From assembly GCA_048772705.1 (NCBI GenBank), contig JBLWGC010000217.1, positions 1 through 64,000 of the forward strand: a DNA stretch of 64,000 nucleotides, written 5' to 3'. The stretch is from Leidyana gryllorum EB-2025a (Eukaryota; Apicomplexa). Position 1 is the stretch's first letter; each line of letters begins with the position of its first letter. The translations under genes and the position numbers were made by a program. Positions 24,577 through 32,499 of this stretch are shown here, piece after piece. Under the pieces are notes generated by a model. The model saw only the letters and a list, made by a program, of their open reading frames with translations, ran no database searches and was not told where the DNA came from.

Positions 24577-24647
24577 TAGCAGTGCGTCGTTTCGATCGAC
24601 GGACCTTTGGGTTATGAGCCAACACTCTTCCACTGAGCTACAGTGCT
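24577..24647 (-). tRNA. tRNA-iMet (CAT), one-base deletion
   Basis: 71 nt; 5' anticodon stem is one base short and acceptor 5' strand reads AGCACTG. Confidence 0.84.
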
Positions 24648-24849
24648 CAGTCTGCAACATGGAAACGGGAGCCGAAATGCAATTCTTGAGATGTTAATTG
24701 CCATAGTGCACGGAGCTTCCGGGCTTTAAAAGGGGAGTGTGTCTTCGGACATACGTATCCGATGAGCCCGTTGGTCGTCGCTTGACCCGACGCTCCACCT
24801 GATCCCAAGACGGTACGGCTCTCGGCCGAAGCCTCAACTCGAGCACTTG

Positions 24850-24922
24850 TCCACTGTAGTCTAAGTGGCTAGGATATGCGGCTTTCACCCGCACGATCCG
24901 GGTTCAAGTCCCGGCAGTGGAA
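24850..24922 (+). tRNA. trnE-TTC: tRNA-Glu (TTC)
   Basis: 73 nt, intact; opens block C. Confidence 0.94.
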
Positions 24923-24998
24923 GTCATTGAAGTACTCGAGCAAAGTGCTCCACTAATCTCCGTCAGTAGCCATCGTTTCGTTATCTCCAACTTACATT

Positions 24999-25070
24999 GC
25001 CTTCGAAGCTTAGGGGCAGAGCGTTCGCTTCGTAAGCGAGAAGGCGCCGGCTCGATTCCGGCAGAAGGCT
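24999..25070 (+). tRNA. trnT-CGT: tRNA-Thr (CGT)
   Basis: 72 nt; acceptor GCCTTCG and B box GGCTCGATT, shared with the inverted 18.1 kb copy. Confidence 0.86.
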
Positions 25071-25137
25071 TTGATGCATCGATAGACTTATAGAGAATGG
25101 CTGTCACCAGGTACAAGAGTCAACAGGATCGTGTTCT

Positions 25138-25208
25138 GCATCTGTGGTCTAGTGGAAGAGTCTCTCGCTGCCATCAAGATAACCCGTGTGCGATTCCCGA
25201 CAGATGCA
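25138..25208 (+). pseudogene. tRNA-Gly-like (GCC), degenerate
   Basis: 71 nt; acceptor paired, anticodon stem 3' side CAAGA, B box TGTGCGATT. Confidence 0.75.
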
Positions 25209-25252
25209 AAACGATAGCATGATGAGTTTGTCGGCGATTTCGATTCCGACCC

Positions 25253-25325
25253 TGGGAGTGGAGAGGATCGAACTCTCGACTTCAGGATTATGAGACCTAC
25301 GCGCTACCGACTGCGCTACACTCCC
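25253..25325 (-). tRNA. trnM-CAT: tRNA-Met (CAT), elongator
   Basis: 73 nt, intact. Confidence 0.93.
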
Positions 25326-25400
25326 CCCCGACTGTCTCCGAAGAATCACCCGAACCCAGAACCATGCTGCCAGGCAGGTTGGGTCAAGATACAACAAAGC

Positions 25401-25472
25401 GGGCTGTTCTGGGAATCGAACCCAGCACTCCTTCCACCCTAAGGAAGGATCGTACCACTAGACCAAACAGCT
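25401..25472 (-). tRNA. trnP-AGG: tRNA-Pro (AGG)
   Basis: 72 nt; acceptor position 1 is A and one T-stem mismatch. Confidence 0.87.
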
Positions 25473-25560
25473 GACTGGTCGGTGGTGCAATCCGCGGGTA
25501 GAGTCGAGAGAGTGGTCATGCTATGTTGACAACCGATAAATGCGATGGGGACTGCACGTC

Positions 25561-25632
25561 GGGCGACTGGCTCAGATGGTAGAGCGCTCGCTTAGCATGC
25601 GAAAGGTATGGGATCGATGTCGAGGTCGTCCA
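25561..25632 (+). tRNA. tRNA-Ala (AGC), weakened
   Basis: 72 nt; variable loop one base short and T stem ATGGG/GTCGA poorly paired. Confidence 0.8.
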
Positions 25633-25639
25633 AACTTCG

Positions 25640-26045
25640 TACGGCTGCACCTGCCCCTATGTATTTACCGAGTTGAGAGCCTTTGATTGTGCCCTGTAGC
25701 CCTTGGATAGACTTTGGCATCGCAATACGGTCTAGGGTGCCTGAGACCGCGGACCTGCTGTTATATCCGCAGTCGGGCGTACGACGGAGGCGACAGTCTC
25801 GACAAGCGATATCGAGTCTTACCCTGAGCATGGCGAAGGTCTCAGGAGCGTAACCCTGAGATAGTCCCAAGTCCCAGTGTCCCATTGTCCCATTTGGCAA
25901 GTAACGGCACCCATGGAAAGGGACAGTTGGGACAGGCAAATATCAGCCGAGTTAGAATTTTTGGAGAACAGACAGATAGAGCTTACTTCCCGTTAACCCT
26001 TCCGGCTACACGCCATCGTTCTGGAGAGTGGGAGCACGGCAAATA
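25640..26045. other. Non-tRNA island
   Basis: About 400 bp without a recognisable tRNA. The first third resembles a spacer also seen after Ala at 38.8 and 47.4 kb; the rest, with repeated GTCCCA motifs, looks single-copy here. No gene proposed. Confidence 0.6.
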
Positions 26046-26101
26046 ACACCTGCGACTTAGTATTTAACAATCACACGCTTAGCCACTGCGCTACAAGAGC
26101 C
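26046..26101 (-). pseudogene. tRNA-Asn, 3' truncated and degenerate
   Basis: D and anticodon arms (loop TTGTTAA) readable; T arm gone. Confidence 0.62.
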
Positions 26102-26199
26102 AGTTGAATATTTTGGAGGTTAGTAGAAAAACCCGTTTTGCATGTGTGGGGAAGCTCTAGTCCGGATGGCTCTATCAACTCTTTGAGAATGGCTAAATC

Positions 26200-26271
26200 G
26201 GTTGCGTGGTGTAGTGGTTAGCACTGGAGACTTTGAATCTCCCGACCTGGGTTCGATTCCCGGCGGGACCT
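26200..26271 (+). tRNA. trnQ-TTG: tRNA-Gln (TTG)
   Basis: 72 nt, loop CTTTGAA; one acceptor mismatch. Confidence 0.9.
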
Positions 26272-26334
26272 TGAAACTAGTCCTCACTACTTCGTGAAAC
26301 CTCCCCACTTGCTTTGGTCTACGGGACCTGCCGT

Positions 26335-26406
26335 GCAGCAATGGTCTAGTGGTTACGACGTCTGCTTCGCACGCAGAAAGTCTGAGGTGAATCCTCGGTG
26401 GCTGTA
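26335..26406 (+). tRNA. tRNA-Val body with CGC anticodon
   Basis: 72 nt; loop TTCGCAC with a fully paired Val stem; T arm decayed (GAGGTGAATCCTC). Acceptor GCAGCAA shared with the 33.8 kb copy. Confidence 0.8.
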
Positions 26407-26461
26407 GCTCGCAACTTTCAGCGAGATCCGAAAGAAACAATCCTAAGCGCAACCAACTGTG

Positions 26462-26531
26462 CTCCGAGACCGGAAATCGATCTTGGTTTTCCGCGTGATA
26501 GGCGGAATACTAACCGCTATACTATCTCGGA
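26462..26531 (-). tRNA. tRNA-Asp body with ATC anticodon, degenerate
   Basis: 70 nt; CTATCAC loop, T arm AAGATCGATTTCC and one D-arm base lost. Confidence 0.72.
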
Positions 26532-26599
26532 CGCTCTGGATACGCTAGCCCCCAACCCCAGAAGTTCTTCCATTTTGAGATTCCACGGATAGAAAACGC

Positions 26600-26649
26600 G
26601 TGGAGCGGCGAGCCAACAACATTTGTGGAGCGGCGAGCCAACAACATTT
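26600..26649. repeat. 25-bp tandem duplication
   Basis: GTGGAGCGGCGAGCCAACAA plus CATTT occurs twice in the Leu 5' flank; other copies have one. Confidence 0.85.
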
Positions 26650-26650
26650 C

Positions 26651-26730
26651 GGCAAGATGGCCGAGTGGTCCAAGGCGCTGTGTTCAGGCCGCAGTCCGAA
26701 AGGGCGTGGGTTCGAATCCCACTTTTGTCA
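26651..26730 (+). tRNA. trnL-CAG: tRNA-Leu (CAG)
   Basis: 80 nt, anticodon stem paired, loop TTCAGGC. Confidence 0.92.
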
Positions 26731-26766
26731 GGTTGCGCCCCAAACGGGAAAAACATAGAGTCCGGT

Positions 26767-26838
26767 TGAGCCCAGAGTGATTCGAACACCCAACCTTCTG
26801 ATCTGGAGTCAGACGCCCTACCGTTGCGCCATAGGCCC
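26767..26838 (-). tRNA. trnW-CCA: tRNA-Trp (CCA)
   Basis: 72 nt; D stem one change (AGGGCG). Confidence 0.91.
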
Positions 26839-26890
26839 AAAACCATCCCCCGTTCCAGACTCATTTACCGGCAATCGGGCCCGCTTCTTA

Positions 26891-26925
26891 GGCGTAACAT
26901 GCGAAAATAGTAACCACTATGCTAT
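26891..26925 (-). pseudogene. tRNA-Asp 5' fragment
   Basis: D arm and partial anticodon arm, shortened further than other copies of this relic. Confidence 0.62.
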
Positions 26926-26984
26926 GTTCCATTCGTTCAGAAAACGGCAGTTACCGTGTACGAGGTCCAACAACAAGGTGTCAC

Positions 26985-27055
26985 GTATCTGTGGTCTAGT
27001 GGTAGAATGTCTCGTTGCCATCGAGACGACCCGGGTTCGATTCCCGGCAGATGCA
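26985..27055 (+). tRNA. trnG-GCC: tRNA-Gly (GCC)
   Basis: 71 nt; acceptor GTATCTG gives one T-G pair. Confidence 0.92.
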
Positions 27056-27129
27056 GAGGACACATGTTGTTTTCCACCATTCAGAAATTCATGCATAAGT
27101 TGGTGTCTGACCCCTCCAATCACATCGCA

Positions 27130-27210
27130 CAACAACTGCTGGATCTGCACCAGCGCGGCCCAGGCCCAGTAGATTTCTAGTCTACCCCTTAACCACTCGG
27201 GCAAGTTGCC
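27130..27210 (-). tRNA. tRNA-Ser (AGA)
   Basis: 81 nt; one base short before the anticodon stem; acceptor end TTGTTG. Confidence 0.86.
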
Positions 27211-27279
27211 ACCTGTCGGACTTGTCATCTTGCGCCCTGTGGCTTCACATACGATGTAGCAAGCTTGAGTCGGACTGCT

Positions 27280-27345
27280 CGCGCTGCCCGAAGCCGCGGT
27301 CTCCCCATTGAAAGTCTAGGGGTCTACCGACGGAGCTGGCGCGGC
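27280..27345 (-). pseudogene. Lys-like 66-nt unit, TTC loop
   Basis: Anticodon stem 5' side changed to CCTAG; T-arm 3' side absent. Confidence 0.6.
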
Positions 27346-27445
27346 AAGGAAGCTCGGACTCAGTAACTAGTTTCTCCCGTATTGGTCGCAGAATGTTGGG
27401 GCTTCCTCGGGTCCAGGGCAACTCTTTATCAAAGATCCACTCACT

Positions 27446-27519
27446 TGGTCACGCCCGGGCTCAAACCGGGGACCTTGAGCTTATTAGGCTCACGCTCTAA
27501 CCGACTGAGCCACGCGACC
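27446..27519 (-). tRNA. trnI-AAT: tRNA-Ile (AAT)
   Basis: 74 nt; T loop TTTGAGC and A box GGCTCAG. Confidence 0.9.
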
Positions 27520-27640
27520 ACTTCTGCGACGACAGATGGCACCTATTCACTTACTTGATGCCTCTGCGTCGCCACTGCAATCTCTAGCATGCACTGCTGG
27601 TGTTTTGAGCCCAGCCGCCTACTCCGATGATCGCAGCACA

Positions 27641-27722
27641 CGACAACTGCTGGATTTGAACCAGCGCGGGCCAGGCCCAGTAGATTTCTAGTCTACCCCC
27701 TTAACCACTCGGGCAAGTTGCC
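27641..27722 (-). tRNA. trnS-AGA: tRNA-Ser (AGA)
   Basis: 82 nt, intact. Confidence 0.94.
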
Positions 27723-27785
27723 GCTGTCGAACTTGGCATTTTGCGGCCAGTGGCTTCACATACGGTTCAGCAAGCTTGACTAGGA

Positions 27786-27833
27786 CTCTCCACCATTTAA
27801 AGTCTTGCGCTCTACCGACGGAGCTGGCGCGGC
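27786..27833 (-). pseudogene. Lys-like unit, truncated
   Basis: Loop CTTTAAA; the T-arm remnant is missing altogether. Confidence 0.55.
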
Positions 27834-27933
27834 AGGGAAGCTCGGACTTGGTAACAAGTTCCTTTCGTATTAGTCGAAGAATGCTGTGGCTTCCTCGCGT
27901 CCGGGGCGACTCTTTAGCAGAGATCCCCTCACT

Positions 27934-28007
27934 TGGTCACGCCCGGGCTCGAACCGGGGACCTTGAGCTTATTAGGCTCACGCTCTAACCGACTGAGCTA
28001 CGCGACC
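27934..28007 (-). tRNA. trnI-AAT: tRNA-Ile (AAT)
   Basis: 74 nt, intact; 0.5 kb from the previous Ile with the same flanks, a local duplication. Confidence 0.94.
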
Positions 28008-28109
28008 ACTTCTGCAACGACAGATGGCACCGACCCGGATGCTGGATCCCCCAGAGCTGGAATCAAACATCAGAGCCATTTAGACACTGGCGGACAGCAC
28101 CCAATTTTC

Positions 28110-28148
28110 TAAGCAGGAGTCAGAAGCGCTACGTTCCGCCATAGGCCC
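28110..28148 (-). pseudogene. tRNA-Trp 5' fragment
   Basis: Acceptor 5' strand and rearranged D arm; loop CTCCTGC. Confidence 0.55.
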
Positions 28149-28216
28149 AAAATCATCCCCCGCTCCAGACTCATTGCCTTGTGGTCCAACATCTCCGATC
28201 GTTCCAAACCATCTTC

Positions 28217-28288
28217 AGGGCACGCGCGGAGTTGAACCACGGACTTGCTGATCTGCAGTCAGCTGCTCTACCACTGAGCTACGTACCC
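28217..28288 (-). tRNA. trnC-GCA: tRNA-Cys (GCA)
   Basis: 72 nt, intact; same flanks as 4.5 kb. Confidence 0.93.
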
Positions 28289-28384
28289 ACAAACTACCCG
28301 TCATACTCGCTCAACTCGATTCTGTCTTCTCTTCTGAAGCAAAACGGCCGGTATTGTGCACGAGCTTAAACAACAACGAGTTGT

Positions 28385-28455
28385 GCATCTGTGGTCTTGT
28401 GGTAGAATGTCTCGTTGCCATCGAGACGACCCGGGTTCGATTCCCGGCAGATGCA
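28385..28455 (+). tRNA. trnG-GCC: tRNA-Gly (GCC)
   Basis: 71 nt; A box TCTTGTGG. Its 3' end abuts a broken Pro. Confidence 0.9.
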
Positions 28456-28510
28456 GAACCCAGGACTTCTTCCACCCGAAGGAAGAATCGTACCACTAGA
28501 CCAAACAGCC
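28456..28510 (-). pseudogene. tRNA-Pro (CGG), 3' truncated
   Basis: Begins inside the T loop immediately after the Gly gene; anticodon and D arms intact. A direct tRNA-to-tRNA join. Confidence 0.8.
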
Positions 28511-28599
28511 GCCTAGCCGGTGGTTCAACCCGCTGGGTACAGTCGAGAGACTCGTCTCACTATGTGAAGTATTACTCAATCCCATGAGGTGGGCACAGA

Positions 28600-28671
28600 G
28601 GGAGGCTAGCCCAGATGATGAAACGGTGGCTTAGTATAAGAAAGTTTTTGGGATCGATTCCCAGCCCATCC
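28600..28671 (+). pseudogene. tRNA-like unit, family P (Ala-related)
   Basis: 72 nt; block F; T arm TTGGGATCGATTCCCAG. Confidence 0.58.
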
Positions 28672-28748
28672 AAGCTACATAGATGGAACCCTCACCGGAG
28701 TAGTCTAGTTGGCCTATCAACGCTGTCTGTTGAAACCACATCGCTACT

Positions 28749-28828
28749 TCCGGTGGGACGGAATCGAACCGCCGACTATCTGATGCCAGCACTACAGTCA
28801 GATGCTCTACCAACTGAGCTACCCCCGG
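28749..28828 (-). tRNA. trnY-GTA: tRNA-Tyr (GTA), with intron
   Basis: 80 nt, intron TGCTGGC, A box TAGCTCAGTTGG intact. Confidence 0.93.
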
Positions 28829-28867
28829 CCGTCCAACTGCTCCGGGGTTCGAAAGGCTCAACCCCAG

Positions 28868-28927
28868 ATCCTCGCCCTGTCGCACTGCGGTCTGAGCACA
28901 GCGTCTTAGACCACTCGGCCATCTTGC
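28868..28927 (-). pseudogene. tRNA-Leu (CAG), 3' truncated
   Basis: D and anticodon arms of Leu; T arm lost at the same junction as 46.8 kb. Confidence 0.7.
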
Positions 28928-29019
28928 GGTGTTGTTGGCTCGCCGCTCCACGCGTTTTCTGTGCTTGGAATCTCATAATGGAAGAACTTTTGGGGTTGGA
29001 GGCCGGCGTGTTCAGAGCA

Positions 29020-29091
29020 TTTGAGATAGTATAGTGGTTAGTATTTCCGCCTGTCACTCGGAAGACCCGGGTTCGATTCCCGGTCTCAGAG
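29020..29091 (+). tRNA. trnD-GTC: tRNA-Asp (GTC), TTTGAGA acceptor type
   Basis: 72 nt; TTTGAGA/TCTCAGA keeps pairing through coordinated changes; one anticodon-stem mismatch (CACTCGG). Confidence 0.88.
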
Positions 29092-29228
29092 CAGTTCCAG
29101 CCCTCACAACTGGTGCAACTCAGATTTTGTCTCAGCTGGTCTGGACTTCATTCGGGATTGTACAAGTGGGAGCCGCGTATAGTTGCCGACCTTGGAGAGA
29201 CGTGGCATTGAGTCAACAACTATCACAC

Positions 29229-29300
29229 GGGCTGTTCTGGGAACCGAACCCAGGACTTCTTCCACCCGAAGGAAGAATCATACCACTAGACCAAACAGCC
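29229..29300 (-). tRNA. trnP-CGG: tRNA-Pro (CGG)
   Basis: 72 nt; T loop TTCGGTT. Confidence 0.9.
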
Positions 29301-29387
29301 GCCTGTCGGTCGTGCAAACCGCTGAGGACACTTGAGATAGTGGTCATACTATGTTCAGAACCAACAAATGCGGTGGGTGTGCACAAG

Positions 29388-29460
29388 TGGCGACGAGCTC
29401 AAATGGTAGAGCGCTCGCTTTGCATGCGAGAGGTACTGGGATTGATACCCAGGTCGTCCA
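29388..29460 (+). tRNA. trnA-TGC: tRNA-Ala (TGC)
   Basis: 73 nt; acceptor starts TGGCGAC and A box GAGCTC. Confidence 0.86.
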
Positions 29461-29549
29461 AACTACATGCAACCTTGGGTGCAGAGAAACGCCTGGGGAG
29501 TGGTTCAAAACTGTGAGTGTTCTTCTTTCGATCCAATCGAGAAGCTCTT

Positions 29550-29622
29550 GCCTACGTGGCGCGATGGAAAGCGCGTTGGACTTCAAATCCAAAGGTTGCG
29601 AGTTCGCGTCTCGCCGTAGGTA
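29550..29622 (+). tRNA. Arg-like tRNA with TCA anticodon
   Basis: 73 nt. Acceptor GCCTACG/CGTAGGT, D stem GCGC, anticodon stem TTGGA/TCCAA and T stem GCGAG/CTCGC all pair; loop CTTCAAA gives UCA, which reads UGA. Body resembles eukaryotic Arg-TCT. The short variable loop rules out standard tRNA-Sec. T loop TTCGCGT lacks A58. Confidence 0.85.
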
Positions 29623-29688
29623 GACAAATGATCAGCACTTTACTTCGATTATCTGGCTGACTCTAGCTGCCTTCGCTGTGGAATGTTG

Positions 29689-29761
29689 TCCACTGTAGTC
29701 TAAGTGGCTAGGATATGCGGCTTTCACCCGCACGATCCGGGTTCAAGTGCCGGGAGTGGAA
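29689..29761 (+). tRNA. trnE-TTC: tRNA-Glu (TTC)
   Basis: 73 nt; T-stem and acceptor each one mismatch (GTGCCGGGAG). Confidence 0.88.
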
Positions 29762-29835
29762 GTTATTGGACTACTCGAGCAAAGTGCCACTAATCTCCGT
29801 CAATAGCGATTTCTTCGTTATCTCCGGCTCACATT

Positions 29836-29907
29836 GCCTTCGTAGCTTAGGGGCAAAGCATTCGCTTCGTAAGCGAGAAGTCGCCGGTTCGATTCCGGCA
29901 GAAGGCT
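29836..29907 (+). tRNA. trnT-CGT: tRNA-Thr (CGT)
   Basis: 72 nt; acceptor GCCTTCG, D loop GGGCAAAG. Confidence 0.89.
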
Positions 29908-29974
29908 TTGATGCATCGATGGGCTTATAAGGAATGGCTGTCATCACGTACAAGATTGAACAGGATGGTGTTCT

Positions 29975-30045
29975 GCATCTGTGGTCTAGTGGAAAACTCA
30001 CTCGCTGGCATCGAGATAACCCGTTTGCGATTCTCGACAGATGCA
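29975..30045 (+). pseudogene. tRNA-Gly-like, degenerate
   Basis: 71 nt; loop CTGGCAT (GGC) and D arm GGAAAACTC changed. Block C. Confidence 0.7.
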
Positions 30046-30089
30046 AGATGATAGCATGATGAGTTTGTCGGCGGTTCCGATTCCGACCC

Positions 30090-30162
30090 TGGGAGTGGAG
30101 AGGATCAAACTCTCGACTTCAGGATTATGAGACCTACGCGCTACCGACTGCGCTACACTCCC
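30090..30162 (-). tRNA. trnM-CAT: tRNA-Met (CAT), elongator
   Basis: 73 nt; T loop TTTGATC. Confidence 0.92.
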
Positions 30163-30285
30163 TAGTGAAACTTCTCTCGATGCATCTCCTCCTGTCAAAA
30201 GGGTGCACAGGGATGCTGTATCAAAGGCCCAAAACCATCCCCCGCTCCAGACTCATTACTTTGTGGTCAGGAATGGAGGTGTCAC

Positions 30286-30356
30286 GCATCTGTGGTCTAG
30301 TGGTAGAATGTCTCGTTGCCATCGAGACGACCCGGGTTCGATTCCCGGCAGATGCA
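30286..30356 (+). tRNA. trnG-GCC: tRNA-Gly (GCC)
   Basis: 71 nt, intact; T5 about 17 nt downstream. Confidence 0.94.
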
Positions 30357-30506
30357 GAGGACACATGGTTGTTTTTCCACCATTCCAGAAATTCCGTCCC
30401 GCCGGGAGTTGAGGAGTGCACTTCTTACAACGTAGTTCGTCTGACACTCCTGTTCCATTCCATCCTGATCGATGCTTCGCCACCTCTACAGCCTCGCTCA
30501 AAGATT

Positions 30507-30578
30507 GTCCGAGTCGTCTAGTGGTTAGGACAGCACGTTGTGGCCGTGCAAACCCAGGCTCGATTCCTGGCTCGGACA
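30507..30578 (+). tRNA. trnH-GTG: tRNA-His (GTG)
   Basis: 72 nt, stem GCACG/CGTGC, loop TTGTGGC, acceptor GTCCGAG/CTCGGAC; G-1 not encoded, as usual in eukaryotes. Confidence 0.93.
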
Positions 30579-30650
30579 AGCAGTCTGAAGTGCATTGCTC
30601 TTCGCCCCGGTTGAAAACATTGTTGCAGCCGTCAAGTCTGTACGATCGAC

Positions 30651-30718
30651 TGCACCTGGCGGGACTCGAACCCGGGCTGCGAGCATGGGAAGCTCGCATC
30701 CTACTGGACCACAAGTGC
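30651..30718 (-). tRNA. tRNA-Gly (CCC), D-loop shortened
   Basis: 68 nt; stem CGAGC/GCTCG, loop TTCCCAT; three D-loop bases missing compared with the 32.0 kb copy. Confidence 0.8.
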
Positions 30719-30783
30719 ACTCGAGAAAGAGCTTCAGCACCCCGAGAGTCGGCCGCAGTCTGCGTTGAGCTAGTGGGTGCCTC

Positions 30784-30843
30784 AGGTACTGTCAGGTTCC
30801 AGTCTGTAAGAGACTTACCATCTGGTGGCTGAGCTACGAGGCT
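30784..30843 (-). pseudogene. family O unit, internally deleted
   Basis: 60 nt; part of T and anticodon arms lost. Confidence 0.52.
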
Positions 30844-30904
30844 CAGCTAAGATGATTGGAGCTTGAGAGACTTAAGCTTTGCAGGTGCCCAGTCGATGCA
30901 GTCA

Positions 30905-30976
30905 AGCCGTCTGCCGGAATCGAACCGGCGACCTTTCGCTTACTAAGCGAATGCTCTGCCCCTAAGCTAAGAAGGC
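30905..30976 (-). tRNA. trnT-AGT: tRNA-Thr (AGT)
   Basis: 72 nt; acceptor 3' strand AGACGGC gives one mismatch. Confidence 0.9.
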
Positions 30977-31052
30977 AATATTAGCTGGAAATCACGCATC
31001 AGTCACTATTGACGGAGGTTACTGGAGCACTTTGCTCGAATGGTCCAATGAC

Positions 31053-31125
31053 TTGCACTGCCGGGACTTGAACCCGGATCGTGCGGGTGAAAGCCGCATA
31101 TCCTAGCCACTTAGACTACAGTGGA
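31053..31125 (-). tRNA. trnE-TTC: tRNA-Glu (TTC)
   Basis: 73 nt; acceptor end CAGTGCA. Confidence 0.91.
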
Positions 31126-31242
31126 CAACTCCCTCAGCTGCAGCTTTAGCCGAGAGCCGTACCCTCTTGACAAGACGTGGTTGCAGAATCCTGCGGTAGA
31201 AAAAGGAGGATCTCTATACTAACCTCTGAAGCATTGTAGCTG

Positions 31243-31315
31243 GGTCTTGTAGCTCAGTCGGCAGAGCGTGTGGCTGTTAACCACAAAGTCGCAGGTTCGA
31301 AACCTGCCAGGACTG
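31243..31315 (+). tRNA. trnN-GTT: tRNA-Asn (GTT)
   Basis: 73 nt; acceptor end CAGGACT. Confidence 0.92.
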
Positions 31316-31430
31316 GTTTCAGAGGCACACTAAACACTGAGTGCGCTGCTCTCCCAATGGCCCTTGTGGTCTGCGACTCTTCAAAGATGTAAGTTTGTTT
31401 GGATCCCGCCACGTGCAGCCGTACGTACTT

Positions 31431-31503
31431 TGGACGACCTGGGTATCGATCCCAGTACCTCTCGCATGCGAAGCGAGCGCTCTACCATCTGAGCTAGCCG
31501 CCC
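31431..31503 (-). tRNA. trnA-CGC: tRNA-Ala (CGC)
   Basis: 73 nt, loop TTCGCAT. Confidence 0.93.
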
Positions 31504-31563
31504 ATGCGCTCTACATGGAAGACCTATTGCGTCCAGTGGCTGACCGAGGGCCGATAAAACGGC

Positions 31564-31643
31564 TGACAAGAGTGGGATTCGAACCCAAGCCCTTTCGGAC
31601 TGCGGCCTTAACACAGCGCCTTGGACCACTCGGCCATCTTGCC
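31564..31643 (-). tRNA. trnL-AAG: tRNA-Leu (AAG)
   Basis: 80 nt, loop TTAAGGC, stem paired. Confidence 0.93.
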
Positions 31644-31855
31644 GGAGTGTTCTTGGCTCGCCACTTTACACGTTTTCTGTTCGTGAAGTCTCGAGAAGGA
31701 AGGCTTTTCTCACGGCCCGGGGTGCTTAGATGGCAACCCATCTCATTGCAGTGGCATCAGCTATTCGACGGGTAAATGACGTAATTCGTCTGACGTTCCT
31801 GTTCCATTCCATCCGGATCGATGCTTCGCTACCTCTAAAGCCTCGCTCAAAGATT

Positions 31856-31927
31856 GTCCAAGTCGTCTAGTGGTTAGGACAGCACGTTGTGGCCGTGCAA
31901 TCCCAGGCTCGATTCCTGGCTCGGACA
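31856..31927 (+). tRNA. trnH-GTG: tRNA-His (GTG)
   Basis: 72 nt; acceptor GTCCAAG has one A-C mismatch. Sits with Gly-CCC as at 30.5 kb. Confidence 0.91.
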
Positions 31928-32006
31928 TGCAGTCTAAAGTGCATTGCTCTTCGCCCCGAGATGTTGAAAATATCGTTGCAGCCATGGTCAAGTCTGTACG
32001 ATCGGC

Positions 32007-32077
32007 TGCACCTACCGGGACTCGAACCCGGGCTGCGAGCATGGGAAGCTCGCATCCTACCCTTGGACCACAAATGC
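32007..32077 (-). tRNA. trnG-CCC: tRNA-Gly (CCC)
   Basis: 71 nt, loop TTCCCAT; acceptor GCATTTG/TAGGTGC has one weak pair. Confidence 0.9.
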
Positions 32078-32210
32078 ACTTGAGAAAGAGCTTCAGCACC
32101 ATGAGACTCGGCCGCAGTCTGCGTTGAGCTAGTGGGTGAGAATTCATGCGTAAGTTGGTGTCTGACCCCTCCAATCATATCGCACGACAACTCCGACACT
32201 TGCCTCCTTA

Positions 32211-32291
32211 TGCGAGAAGTGGGGTTCGAACCCACGCGGAATTAACCAGTGGATCTTAAGGCCACCCCCTTAACCTCTCGGGCATTCTCGC
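32211..32291 (-). tRNA. trnL-TAA: tRNA-Leu (TAA)
   Basis: 81 nt, stem GTGGC/TCCAC-type with one mismatch, loop CTTAAGA, acceptor GCGAGAA/TTCTCGC. Confidence 0.9.
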
Positions 32292-32356
32292 AATGCAGCA
32301 TCGAAATAAGTAGTCTGGGGTTCCTGCGGGTAGCCAGTGCCGACCATGTGAGTGGG

Positions 32357-32443
32357 GTCTGAACACAGCGCCTTGCCCACTGGGGCATCTTGCCACATTC
32401 TGGTAGGCGCAAGTCTGCATGGGTGCGAATCCCATTCTGTGCA
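32357..32443. pseudogene. Inverted Leu halves
   Basis: A Leu 5' half on the minus strand lies back to back with a Leu-CAA 3' half (GTCTGCATGGG, TTCTGTGCA) on the plus strand. The mirror arrangement is at 61.6 kb. Confidence 0.7.
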
Positions 32444-32499
32444 ACGGTACTCATTCCAGGGCGGAATTGGCCATTACATCGTGGATCCCCCTAACATTC

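Noticed and set aside
25640-26045. 5S rRNA or snRNA gene
   Set aside because: No 5S internal control region, Sm site or snRNA core motif recognised; only weak similarity to array spacers.
29550-29622. tRNA-Sec
   Set aside because: UCA anticodon fits, but the unit is 73 nt with a short variable loop and standard 7-bp acceptor; nuclear tRNA-Sec is about 90 nt with a long variable arm.
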